From Terrisporobacter mayombei (GTDB taxonomy: Bacteria > Bacillota > Clostridia > Peptostreptococcales > Peptostreptococcaceae), in contig NZ_JAHZMP010000004.1 in NCBI RefSeq assembly GCF_020748465.1, positions 1-64,000 of the forward strand: 64,000 nt of DNA, in the 5' to 3' direction. The notes under the pieces were generated by a model that ran no database searches, was not told the origin of the DNA, and saw nothing but the letters and a program-made list of their open reading frames with translations. Positions 26,864 through 35,445 of this stretch are shown piece after piece. Position 1 is the first letter of the stretch. Each line of letters starts with the position of its first letter. The position numbers and the translations under genes are program-made.

Positions 26864-27586
26864 ATGAATGAAAATATTTTAGTGGTTGATGATGAAAAAG
26901 AAATAGTTGATGCTATTGAGTTTTACTTAAAACCTGAGGGATATAATATTTTAAAAGCATATGATGGATTACAAGCTCTTGAAATGATTATAGAAAATGA
27001 TGTTAAACTTATTATTATGGATGTAATGATGCCAAATATGGACGGTCTTAAAACTACTATTAAAATACGAGAAAATAAAAATATACCAATTATTTTATTA
27101 TCTGCGAAATCCGAAGATATGGATAAAGTTCTAGGACTAAATATGGGAGCTGATGATTATATAACCAAACCTTTTAATCCACTAGAACTAACTGCAAGAG
27201 TTCGTTCTCATCTTAGAAGGTATATAAATCTAGGCAATATACCTAATATAAATTTATCTCCTACTATAGAAAATAAGATGATGATTTTAAGCAGTGGTGG
27301 GTTAGAATTAAACCAAGAAACAAAATCTGTAACTCTGGATGGTGATGAAGTAAAGATTACACCTATTGAGTATAAAATTTTAGAACTGCTTCTTTCTAAT
27401 CAAGGAAGAGTATTTTCTTCTCATGAACTATATGAAAGAGTTTGGGAAGAAGATGCTTATAATTGTGAAAAAACTGTAGCAGTTCACATTAGAAGAATCC
27501 GTCAAAAAATCGAAATAGATTCAAAAAATCCAAAATACTTAAAGGTGGTGTGGGGAATTGGCTATAAGATTGAAAAAATTAAATAA
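26864..27586 (+). CDS. OmpR-family response regulator, copy 2
   Basis: 240 residues, collinear with copy 1: D53 in IMDVMMPNMD, K102 and the same winged-helix domain. Differences cluster in the interdomain linker (about 118-140: GNIPNINLSPTIENKMMIL here). The DNA-recognition region is essentially unchanged, so both copies probably bind the same sites. AAGGAGGGT lies before the ATG. The end overlaps the kinase gene by 29 bases, exactly as in module 1. Confidence 0.95.
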   Translation: MNENILVVDDEKEIVDAIEFYLKPEGYNILKAYDGLQALEMIIENDVKLIIMDVMMPNMDGLKTTIKIRENKNIPIILLSAKSEDMDKVLGLNMGADDYITKPFNPLELTARVRSHLRRYINLGNIPNINLSPTIENKMMILSSGGLELNQETKSVTLDGDEVKITPIEYKILELLLSNQGRVFSSHELYERVWEEDAYNCEKTVAVHIRRIRQKIEIDSKNPKYLKVVWGIGYKIEKIK

Positions 27587-29177
27587 AGATTTTAGCTCTG
27601 TAAATCCTTATATAAAGATTTCTTCTATTTTGTTAATGGTTTTATCTGCTTCTCTATTTTTTAACACTATATTGTTTATATTTAGAGATAACTTTTATCT
27701 TTTTAAAAGTATTATTAATAATTATGGTTGGTACGATTCCACAGGTGTTAGAAGATTTATTTTATTTGGACCAGATATTTATTATATGGACAACAGGGTA
27801 GTGGCTTTGGCAGTATCAGCTATTTGTATAGTTTCATTAATTGCAACTTTTATAAGCTTTAAATTGTATAAAAAAAATATTAAAACTAAAACTTATTTTA
27901 GTAAATATGTAGCATACTTATACGAAAAACTTACTATAGAAGTACCTTTGTTATTTGTCATTATATCCACCTTCTTCAGTGTAAATAATACGCATAGACA
28001 AATATATGTATATGATAGCTTTGTAATTTATGATGCTATTTGCTTGTTGTTCTTATTATTTTTAATCAATTATATTATTTATAACAAAAACAATTTGCTT
28101 AACAAAGCGTACTTATCTCCATTTATAAAAGCTTTATTTAACCAAAATTATAAAAAAACAATAAATAGAAAGTTAGCTTATTCTTTATGCTTTGGCATAC
28201 TAGTACAAACTATTATTTTGATGTTTATTTTTAATTATATCTACGGTGAACTAATATACTCATTTAAATTTATTCTATTTATAGACCTTCTTACGTTTAC
28301 AGTATGCCTCTTTTTATTTAGAATAACTTGTACCAAATTTGATTATATAGATTACATTTCAAAAGAAGTAGAATCTATTAAAGAAGGCTCTCTAGATTAT
28401 AAACTAAATATTAAAGGCAATGATCAAATTGCTACTCTTGCTAATAATATAAACAATATGAGTGAAGGTTTAGGAAAAGCAGTAGATAATGCCATAAGAA
28501 GTGAGAAAATGAAAACAGAATTAATTGCAAATGTATCTCATGATTTAAAAACACCTTTAACATCCATAATTAATTATGTGGATATGTTAAAAAGTGAAGA
28601 TATAGATGATGATACTAAAAAAGCTTATTTATCTATTTTAGATAAAAAATCTAAGAGGCTCAAAACTTTAGTTGAAGAAATTTTTGAAGCTGCAAAACTT
28701 AGTAGCGGTGAAATGGAATTTAATATTGAAAAAACTGATATTAAAGAACTTTTGATACAAAGTGTAGTAGAACTGGATGATAAAATTCAAGAAAGTAGAT
28801 TAGATTTTATTGTTGAAACTCCAGAAGAGCCTATATTTGCTATGATTGATGGTAAACGAACTTTCAGAGCTTTTGAAAACCTAATTGCAAATATAACAAA
28901 ATACTCTGCTCCTAATAGTAGAGTTTATATAGATTTATTTGTAGAAAATAATACTATATCAATAATATTTAAAAATATGTCAAATTATAGATTAAATTTA
29001 AGCCCAGATGAGTTTTTAGAAAGATTCAGACGTGGTGATTCTTCTAGAAATACTGAAGGTTCAGGCCTTGGTCTGTCTATTACTCAAAGTATTGTTAATA
29101 CGCAAAATGGAACCATGGATTTAAATATAGATGGTGATTTATTTAAGGTAATTTTACAGTTTGAGACATGTGAATAA
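27558..29177 (+). CDS. Membrane histidine kinase, copy 2
   Basis: 539 residues, the same architecture as copy 1: six membrane segments, a HAMP-like region, NVSHDLKTPLTSI with the phosphoacceptor His near 326, and GSGLGLSITQSI. From about residue 258 (KFDYIDYISKEVESIK) onward it matches copy 1 almost throughout; before that only short islands agree (LFGP, YKKNIKT, INY.IYNK, SPFIK). It also starts with TTG within the regulator gene. The pattern suggests that the two kinases read different inputs but feed equivalent regulators. Confidence 0.93.
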   Translation: MAIRLKKLNKDFSSVNPYIKISSILLMVLSASLFFNTILFIFRDNFYLFKSIINNYGWYDSTGVRRFILFGPDIYYMDNRVVALAVSAICIVSLIATFISFKLYKKNIKTKTYFSKYVAYLYEKLTIEVPLLFVIISTFFSVNNTHRQIYVYDSFVIYDAICLLFLLFLINYIIYNKNNLLNKAYLSPFIKALFNQNYKKTINRKLAYSLCFGILVQTIILMFIFNYIYGELIYSFKFILFIDLLTFTVCLFLFRITCTKFDYIDYISKEVESIKEGSLDYKLNIKGNDQIATLANNINNMSEGLGKAVDNAIRSEKMKTELIANVSHDLKTPLTSIINYVDMLKSEDIDDDTKKAYLSILDKKSKRLKTLVEEIFEAAKLSSGEMEFNIEKTDIKELLIQSVVELDDKIQESRLDFIVETPEEPIFAMIDGKRTFRAFENLIANITKYSAPNSRVYIDLFVENNTISIIFKNMSNYRLNLSPDEFLERFRRGDSSRNTEGSGLGLSITQSIVNTQNGTMDLNIDGDLFKVILQFETCE

Positions 29178-29187
29178 AAAATATATA

Positions 29188-29218
29188 AAAAAACAAAGTA
29201 TTAAATACTTTGTTTTTT
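29188..29218. terminator. Bidirectional terminator between module 2 and murI
   Basis: Fourteen-bp stem (AAAAAACAAAGTAT/ATACTTTGTTTTTT) with a three-base loop, overlapping the murI stop. Confidence 0.85.
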
Positions 29219-29993
29219 ATATATTTAATAGCTTTTCTGATAATTTTATAAATCTTTCATCATTTGAAGAGTTATAAATTGTAACGCTTCCCTCTTCATT
29301 ATCATCTCTTAATTCATCTTTTTCTCTTAAAACTTCTTTTAAATGATTTGTAGTTCCTAAATTTCCATCAACTATATTTATATTATTATTTAATATTTTT
29401 TCCATGTAATCTTTATAGAATACAAAGTGTGTACATCCTAAAACAACACTATTAATGTTACTCATATTTAAGTCTTTATAATAAGTTTTTAGTTGATTTT
29501 CAACAACCTCTTCATTATCTAACAAGTCATTCTCCACTATATTTACAAGTTCTGGGCATGGCATTTTTATTACAATATTATCATTACTATATTTTGCCAT
29601 TAAGTCATTAAATTTAGTTTCTTTTAATGTAAGCGGTGTTGCCATTACTACTATAGTATTGTTGACTTTCCCATCAGCAGCAACCTTTAGTGCTGGTTCC
29701 ATTCCTATGATTGGTAAATCAGAATATTTTTCTCTAAGTATATTTGCTGCTGCAGAAGTTGCTGTATTGCATGCTATAACAATAGCCTTTACACCTTTAC
29801 TTAAGAAAAACTCTATAATATCCACACATCTTTCAGTTATTTCTTCTTTTGTTTTTATTCCATATGGAGCATTTGCTGAATCACCATAATATAAAAATTT
29901 CTCATTTGGCATAGTTTTAACTAATTCTTTTAGCACGCTCACCCCACCTAAGCCTGAATCAAAAACACCTATTGCTTTATCTTTATTATTCAT
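29217..29993 (-). CDS. murI: Glutamate racemase
   Basis: 258 residues, the usual length. The two catalytic cysteines are C75 (IACNTATS) and C187 (LGCTHF), with GVFDSGLGGVSVL at 9-21 and the YYGDSANAPYG loop. It makes D-glutamate for peptidoglycan. A TTG five codons upstream is part of the TTGGAGG ribosome site, so the ATG at 29993 is chosen. It is a single gene convergent with the second kinase. Confidence 0.97.
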   Translation of the reverse strand: MNNKDKAIGVFDSGLGGVSVLKELVKTMPNEKFLYYGDSANAPYGIKTKEEITERCVDIIEFFLSKGVKAIVIACNTATSAAANILREKYSDLPIIGMEPALKVAADGKVNNTIVVMATPLTLKETKFNDLMAKYSNDNIVIKMPCPELVNIVENDLLDNEEVVENQLKTYYKDLNMSNINSVVLGCTHFVFYKDYMEKILNNNINIVDGNLGTTNHLKEVLREKDELRDDNEEGSVTIYNSSNDERFIKLSEKLLNI

Positions 29994-30286
29994 TATTTTA
30001 ACCTCCAATACTAACTCTTTATATATAAATATTTCAACTTATTTCTTATTCTAAAATTATATAAAACCTTTATAATCATATTGTTCGCTCTTTTTATTAT
30101 AAAATATCTTATTTATTAATACAAAGAAAAATTTCTGACACTATAATTCAGGTTGCATCTATGCATGATATTTTTTAAACAAAATATAAAAAACCAATTT
30201 ACATTTATTTCCAAAAACGTTATTATATTATTATAACAATCAAAAAATTAAAAAAGTAAGTATTAAAAATTTTAGGGGATTTTTAT

Positions 30287-30996
30287 ATGAGTAAAAACGA
30301 TAAGTTTGATAAAGTCCTGAATAAATCCGACGCCTTTGTACTTGTATTTGAAGCGATGATTGTTTGGGGATGGGTTGTTTTATCAGGGGAATGGATACAA
30401 ACATCCGGAACTCTTGGTGCTATCTTAGCATTTATTGTAGGTGGCATAATGGTATTATTTGTGGGGCAAGCATACGCAGAACTAACCTCCGCTATGCCTA
30501 AGTGCGGTGGAGAGCAAGTCTTTAGTTATCGAGCATTGGGCAGAAATACGTCTTTTATCTGCACTTGGGCTATCATCTTAGGATACATATCTGTAATAGC
30601 TTTTGAAACAGTGGTACTTCCAACAGTTTTACAATATTTATTTCCAAATTACGTAAAAGGTTATATGTACACTATTACTGGATTTGATGTTTATGGTACA
30701 TGGGTTATGGTTGGTATAATAAATTCAATTATAATCACTATCATAAATTACTTCGGAGTAAAAACAGCAGCATTTTTACAAGGTTTATGTACTGTGTTAA
30801 TTACACTAATTGGTTTAGCTCTAATCGGTGGATCTTTTGTAAATGGTTCAACTTGAAACATACAACCTCTTTTTAAAGATGGAGTCGGAGGCCTTATGAA
30901 GGTGGTATAATTCTCGGTCGGGCTGTTTTAGGATTAATATTCTATATCTGGGCTGCTTTTAGTGGCATCGAAGCTCGAGAACCTAGGTATAATTAA
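30287..30996 (+). pseudogene. Amino acid permease (APC superfamily) remnant
   Basis: 189 codons encode the N-terminal part of an APC-type permease (conserved VLVFEAMIVWGWVVLSGEW, the AELTSAMPKCGGEQVFSYRA loop and about five membrane segments) and end at TGA (30854-30856), where the family would probably have a Trp codon. The same frame goes on as NIQPLFKDGVGG and then breaks. In another frame 30907-30996 encodes a C-terminal remnant (GRAVLGLIFYIWAAFSGIEA, end at TAA). Several hundred codons of a normal 450 to 500-residue permease are missing. So the gene has a nonsense codon plus a large deletion. It probably carried an amino acid; which one is unknown. Confidence 0.88.
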
Positions 30997-31023
30997 CATA
31001 ATAATTAAGTAAATTAAAATAAA

Positions 31024-31058
31024 AAATTACTGGAATAAATTGTTCCAGTAATTTTTTT
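31024..31058 (+). terminator. Terminator behind the permease remnant
   Basis: Twelve-bp perfect stem (AAATTACTGGAA/TTCCAGTAATTT) followed by a T run. It survives behind the decayed gene. Confidence 0.8.
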
Positions 31059-31110
31059 ATGTTTATATCATAAATAATTAATAATTGTTTAGTGTAATTT
31101 TTACATATTC

Positions 31111-32325
31111 TTATGGTCTTTTTATCCCTAAAAAACATATAAAGCCTATTGCTATAGCACTTATCATTAATATAAAAGTAGTTAAATAAGAACCACTTGA
31201 ATCATATAAATATCCTGCTATAGTTCCTCCAAAAGAAGCAACAATCAAACTTAAATTAACTATTGGAAAATTTATTGGATAATATGTTGGCCCATAAAAT
31301 GCATTTACAAAAGCTGAACTTGTTGTTGGTATACCTCCATAAGAAAAACCACAACACATAAACCCAAGTACTATTAATAAGAAGCTTTTATTCATAAGCG
31401 CAAGTATTAAAATTCCCACAGATATAAAGAATACTATATTAATTATAAACATAGTTTTCTTTCTTCCTATTTTATCAAACATCCCTCCATAAACTACACG
31501 ACCAATACCATTAAATATAGAAATTAATCCAACAACAGTTGCTATAGTTGATGGGTCTACTTGTGGTCCTACTTCCATAGCCACACCTTTAGCTTGAGAA
31601 ATTAATGCTAGCCCTACTCCACTTAATAATACTGCCCAAGTAAAAAATAACCAAAAAGCAGGTCTTTTTATCATTACAAAAGCATGAACATCTATACCAT
31701 CCTCAAAATTTTTCTTTTTATCAGTATTAGACTTATTTTCTGGAGGTATAAAATCATCACCTGGCTTAACAAAGAAAAACCCACCTATACCAATTACTAT
31801 AAATAATAATATACCAAATATCATAAATGAATTTCTCCAACCTCCTATTTCTGTTGGAGTATATGCTTGATATACCTTTCCTATAATAAAACTTCCTATA
31901 CCAAATCCCATTAATAAAATTCCTGATATTAGTCCTTGTTTGTCTGGAAACCATTTTGACATAGTGCTCATTACTGCATTATAAGCAAGGCCAGATGCAA
32001 ATCCTGCTAAAATACCAAATCCAATATATAATCCTATTAAGGTAGTTATTTTTGAAGATATATAAAATCCAATTAAGAACATTATCGCTGATGCCCAAAC
32101 ATTATACTTTACGTTGACTCTATTTGATAATAAGCCTCCAACTAATCCACCTAAACAAAACATGGTCATACCTATGGTAAAAGTTAATGATAATTGCGCT
32201 GTCGACCAATTTGTAAATTCTTGACCTATAGGTGAAGCTAATACACTCCATGCATATATAAGTCCTGCAAATAATAAAACAACGGTACCCACAACAGCAT
32301 ATATCCAACGATTAAGTTTTTTCAT
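31111..32325 (-). CDS. OFA-family major facilitator (oxalate/formate antiporter-like)
   Basis: 404 residues with twelve membrane segments. The N-terminus (WIYAVVGTVVLLFAGLIYAW), the FTIGMTMFCLGGLVGG segment and SKWFPDKQGLISGI between segments 4 and 5 are typical of the OFA subfamily, whose members exchange organic acids. It is the last gene of the same-strand cluster with ptb, buk, ior and the aminotransferase, behind a terminator, so it may export the acid product or import a substrate; this link is contextual only. Confidence 0.88.
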   Translation of the reverse strand: MKKLNRWIYAVVGTVVLLFAGLIYAWSVLASPIGQEFTNWSTAQLSLTFTIGMTMFCLGGLVGGLLSNRVNVKYNVWASAIMFLIGFYISSKITTLIGLYIGFGILAGFASGLAYNAVMSTMSKWFPDKQGLISGILLMGFGIGSFIIGKVYQAYTPTEIGGWRNSFMIFGILLFIVIGIGGFFFVKPGDDFIPPENKSNTDKKKNFEDGIDVHAFVMIKRPAFWLFFTWAVLLSGVGLALISQAKGVAMEVGPQVDPSTIATVVGLISIFNGIGRVVYGGMFDKIGRKKTMFIINIVFFISVGILILALMNKSFLLIVLGFMCCGFSYGGIPTTSSAFVNAFYGPTYYPINFPIVNLSLIVASFGGTIAGYLYDSSGSYLTTFILMISAIAIGFICFLGIKRP

Positions 32326-32357
32326 ACTATTCTCCCCTATTAATTATATTAAAAACC

Positions 32358-32397
32358 AAAAAATTCTTTTTTAGCATAAACTAAAAAAGAATTTTTT
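32358..32397 (-). terminator. Terminator of ptb
   Basis: Seventeen-bp perfect stem (AAAAAATTCTTTTTTAG/CTAAAAAAGAATTTTTT) with a six-base loop, directly behind the ptb stop. Confidence 0.85.
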
Positions 32398-32400
32398 ACC

Positions 32401-33312
32401 TTATTTATTATGGCCTGCAATTAAGGCACCATAAGCTATTGAGTATAATTTCGACTCATGACTATCAGCTCTAGAAACTAAAACAATAGGAGCTTTTGCA
32501 CCCATTATTATTCCAGCAGATTTTCCGCCTGCAAAATATGTTAAAGTTTTTCCTATACCGTTACCTACTTCTATAGTTGGCATTAACATTATATCTGTTT
32601 CTCCTGCTACTCTACTTTCAAAACTTTTTATCTTTGCTGCTTCTTTAGATACAGCCAAATCAAATGCTAAAGGTCCTTCTACTATTACACCTTCGCCAAA
32701 CTCTCCTCTTTCACCAGCTTCTTGTAAAGCTTTTGCATCAACTGTAGCTGGCATTTTAGGATTTATTTTTTCTTTTGCAGCTAAACATGCAACTTTTATT
32801 TCTTCTAAACCTAAAGGCTTAGTTGCTTCTATAGCATTTTTTAATATTTTAACTTTTTGATCGTAGTCAGGTGCTATATTCATGCCTCCATCTGTAGTTA
32901 CTAATAATTTATCATATGTGGGTATTTCATAAACCATAACATGACTAAGTAAGCTGTCTGTTCTAAGACCCCACTCTTTATTTAAAACTGCTTTTAATAT
33001 AACTGAAGTATCTAGCAATCCCTTCATCACAAAATCTGCTTCTTTTGAAGAAACTAATTTTACAGCAGTTTCTGCACATTGCTCTATAGTGTCTTTTTGT
33101 ATTATTTTTATTCCATTTAAATCAAAATTTATTTCTTTACTTATTTCTCTTATTTTATTTTCATCACCAATTAAAATAGGAGTTATTATATCCTTTTCTA
33201 CGGCACTTTGAATAGCTAGTAAAACCTCTTCATCATGAGCTGCTGCCACTGACAATACAACTTTTTTGTCTCCTCTTAATTGATGTAATATGCCCTCTAA
33301 TTTATTTATCAT
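32401..33312 (-). CDS. ptb: Phosphate butyryltransferase
   Basis: 303 residues, matching clostridial Ptb in length and build: SVAAAHDEEVLLAIQSAVEK at the start, MKGLLDTSVILKAVLN, and the C-terminal FAGGKSAGIIMGAKAPIVLVSR of the PTA/PTB fold. It swaps CoA on an acyl-CoA for phosphate, feeding the butyrate kinase. Ptb enzymes accept butyryl-, isobutyryl- and isovaleryl-CoA and, in amino-acid fermenters, arylacetyl-type substrates may be used. AAAGGGGAATAAGC precedes the ATG. It sits 17 bases behind the MerR gene. Confidence 0.93.
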   Translation of the reverse strand: MINKLEGILHQLRGDKKVVLSVAAAHDEEVLLAIQSAVEKDIITPILIGDENKIREISKEINFDLNGIKIIQKDTIEQCAETAVKLVSSKEADFVMKGLLDTSVILKAVLNKEWGLRTDSLLSHVMVYEIPTYDKLLVTTDGGMNIAPDYDQKVKILKNAIEATKPLGLEEIKVACLAAKEKINPKMPATVDAKALQEAGERGEFGEGVIVEGPLAFDLAVSKEAAKIKSFESRVAGETDIMLMPTIEVGNGIGKTLTYFAGGKSAGIIMGAKAPIVLVSRADSHESKLYSIAYGALIAGHNK

Positions 33313-33328
33313 GCTTATTCCCCTTTAT

Positions 33329-34150
33329 TTAAGATTTCTTAACTAAAATTTGTAGTTCCATAACTACTTCTTCATGTGTTAAAGATAAACTTGGATCTGT
33401 TAGCTCCATCTCCAATGAGTCATCTAAGATCTCATAACCTTTCTTATTGATATAAGACTTCAATTTTTCATAATATGGAGGTGCATCTTTGTGAACACCA
33501 TTAAACCTAATACAAACATAAGTCCCTTTTGGAAATATTTTTATTAAGCTTTTATCATATTTTTCTTCTTCTATCATTACAAAAATAGATTTATATTCTC
33601 CATATTCCTGCTGAATTAAATCTTCTCTAGCTATGGATACTCCAACTGCTCCATATGTTAGAAAAATTTTATTTTCAGACATCTTCGTCAACTTTCTAAG
33701 AGAAAGCTCAATATCATAATCAGTTTTAATACTGTGTCTTAATCTAACAGCTTGTCTTTCGTCAAAATCTATTTCCCTAATAATTCCTAGTAAGTCTTCT
33801 CTTGTTGAATCTTTAATTTGCATTATTTTATTATTAATCTTATGTTTAATAAGTTCCAATTCACTTATTTTCTGATTAATAAAGTTATTTTGTTCCTCTA
33901 AGGAGCGTATTACATCTTCTGTACTCACATTGTTTAGATTATATTTTATTTTATCCAATGAAAGTCCAAGTTCTTTTAAATACTTTATGGTCTCTAAGTA
34001 TTGAAATTGGTCTAATGTATAATACCTGTACTTATTCTCCTTATTAACAAAACTGGGTTTAAATAAATCTATCTCATCGTAATATCTTAATGTTTTTTTA
34101 TTTATGTCAAATAGCTTAGATATTTCTCCTATGGTAAAAAAATCCTTCAT
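33329..34150 (-). CDS. MerR-family regulator with GyrI-like effector domain
   Basis: 273 residues: MerR helix-turn-helix at 1-70 (TIGEISKLFDINKKTLRYYDEI, KYRYYTLDQFQYLETI), a dimerisation coiled coil at about 75-115, and a C-terminal GyrI/BmrR-type ligand domain (about 150-270, with IFPKGTYVCIRF and the PPYYEKLKSYI loop). Such regulators bind a small hydrophobic ligand and untwist promoters with over-long spacers. It lies between buk and ptb. Two promoters of this cluster (35361-35390 and 39180-39210) have just such spacers with dyads, so it is the natural candidate regulator. Confidence 0.92.
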   Translation of the reverse strand: MKDFFTIGEISKLFDINKKTLRYYDEIDLFKPSFVNKENKYRYYTLDQFQYLETIKYLKELGLSLDKIKYNLNNVSTEDVIRSLEEQNNFINQKISELELIKHKINNKIMQIKDSTREDLLGIIREIDFDERQAVRLRHSIKTDYDIELSLRKLTKMSENKIFLTYGAVGVSIAREDLIQQEYGEYKSIFVMIEEEKYDKSLIKIFPKGTYVCIRFNGVHKDAPPYYEKLKSYINKKGYEILDDSLEMELTDPSLSLTHEEVVMELQILVKKS

Positions 34151-34157
34151 ATAACAA

Positions 34158-34211
34158 CTCCCCTAATTTTAATTATATTTATATTATATAAAATTAGAGG
34201 AGCATATCCAA
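34158..34211 (-). promoter_or_regulatory. Promoter of the merR gene with overlapping dyad
   Basis: On the minus strand TTGGAT (34211-34206), a 17-base spacer and TATAAT (34188-34183). A 14-base inverted repeat (CTCCTCTAATTTTA at 34202-34189 with TAAAATTAGGGGAG at 34171-34158, one G-T) embraces the -10 box; its distal arm is the ribosome site. It could be an autoregulatory operator. Confidence 0.55.
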
Positions 34212-34245
34212 TTATGTTAATTAAATCACGTATAAAATTTTCTTA

Positions 34246-35331
34246 CTAAGCTTTTATAAAATCAGTTTCACTGTATATTGTAGCTTCTTCTTCACCTTCT
34301 AATACTCTAAGTGCACCAAAAGCTAAAGCCTCTAATTCATTTTCTCCAGCTAATATTTCTACTGGTGCTATAAACTTAATTCTCTTACTTATTGATTCGC
34401 TCATATATTTCGAATAAGCTATTCCACCAGTTATAATTATTGCGTCCACATCACCATTAACAACTGTAGCAAGTTCACCTATAGATTTTGCTACTTGTAA
34501 AGCTAGGGCATCATATATTAATTTTGCATATTCATCACCATTAGCTATTCTTTCTTCAACTTCTCTAGCATCAACAGTATTTAAATATGAAACTATTCCA
34601 CCTTTACCTCTCACATTTTTAACCATTTCTTTGTGAATATATTTTCCTGAGTAACATAAATCAACTAACATTTTTGCTGGTAGTCTTCCTGCTCTTTCTG
34701 GTGAGAATGGTCCTTCTTCATCAGAAACAAAGTCTACTATTTTCCCTTTTTCATGAACATTTAAGCTTATACCCCCACCTAAATGAGCTACTATTAAATT
34801 TAAATCTTTATAATTTTTATTATTCATTTTTGCATATTTTATTGCCATAGCTCTAGTATTTAAGGCATGAGTTAGACAAACTCTATCCAACCCCTTAAGT
34901 CCAGATACTTTTGCTATATCTCCACTTTCATCTACACAAACTGGATCATATATATATGAATTTACCCCAATTTCATTGGCAATAGAGTATGAAATTGTAG
35001 CTCCTAAATTTGATGCATGATCTAATGTAGGTCTATTATTTAATCTATCTATCATTTCCTCATTTATTAAATATGCACCTGATTTAACTGGTGGTAATCC
35101 TCCACATCTTCCTACTACTGCATTTATACTTTTTAGCTCTATGTTATTTTCTTTTAAAGCTTCTTCTATTTCATTTTTTCTCATTTCAAACTGATCCATT
35201 ATAGACTTGAACTTTGATAACTCTTCTACTGAATGATTTAATGTTTTTGCAAAAACTTGATTTTCTCCATCATATACTGCAAATTTTGTTGATGTTGATC
35301 CAGGATTTACGGCTAAAACTCTATAAGTCAT
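34246..35331 (-). CDS. buk: Butyrate kinase
   Basis: 361 residues of the acetokinase fold, starting with the nucleotide-binding VNPGSTSTKFAVYDG; the VAHLGGGISLNVHEKG and IITGGIAYSK segments are typical of Buk. It converts an acyl-phosphate and ADP into free acid and ATP, the energy-yielding last step after Ptb. It has its own consensus promoter and is the first gene of a buk-merR-ptb unit. AAAGGGGACAAAAAT precedes the ATG. Confidence 0.95.
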   Translation of the reverse strand: MTYRVLAVNPGSTSTKFAVYDGENQVFAKTLNHSVEELSKFKSIMDQFEMRKNEIEEALKENNIELKSINAVVGRCGGLPPVKSGAYLINEEMIDRLNNRPTLDHASNLGATISYSIANEIGVNSYIYDPVCVDESGDIAKVSGLKGLDRVCLTHALNTRAMAIKYAKMNNKNYKDLNLIVAHLGGGISLNVHEKGKIVDFVSDEEGPFSPERAGRLPAKMLVDLCYSGKYIHKEMVKNVRGKGGIVSYLNTVDAREVEERIANGDEYAKLIYDALALQVAKSIGELATVVNGDVDAIIITGGIAYSKYMSESISKRIKFIAPVEILAGENELEALAFGALRVLEGEEEATIYSETDFIKA

Positions 35332-35360
35332 ATTTTTGTCCCCTTTTATAATTTTTTTAT

Positions 35361-35390
35361 ATTATAATCTTTCACCATGATAGATGTCAA
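35361..35390 (-). promoter_or_regulatory. buk promoter with MerR-type dyad in the spacer
   Basis: On the minus strand TTGACA (35390-35385) and TATAAT (35366-35361) are 18 bases apart. The spacer holds the dyad ATCTaTCAtggTGAaAGAT (35385-35367), which matches its own reverse complement at 14 of 19 positions, with symmetric ATCT, TCA, TGA and AGAT blocks. A dyad inside a long spacer is the classic layout of MerR-activated promoters. Confidence 0.75.
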
Positions 35391-35424
35391 AAGCTATTAT
35401 AAGAAAAACTTATAATAGCTTTTG
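35388..35424 (-). terminator. Hairpin between iorB and buk
   Basis: Sixteen-bp perfect stem (CAAAAGCTATTATAAG/CTTATAATAGCTTTTG). Only the stem's own T4 follows, so termination may be partial. Its distal arm shares bases with the buk -35 box. Confidence 0.6.
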
Positions 35425-35445
35425 AGTTTATATGGCTAAATAAAT

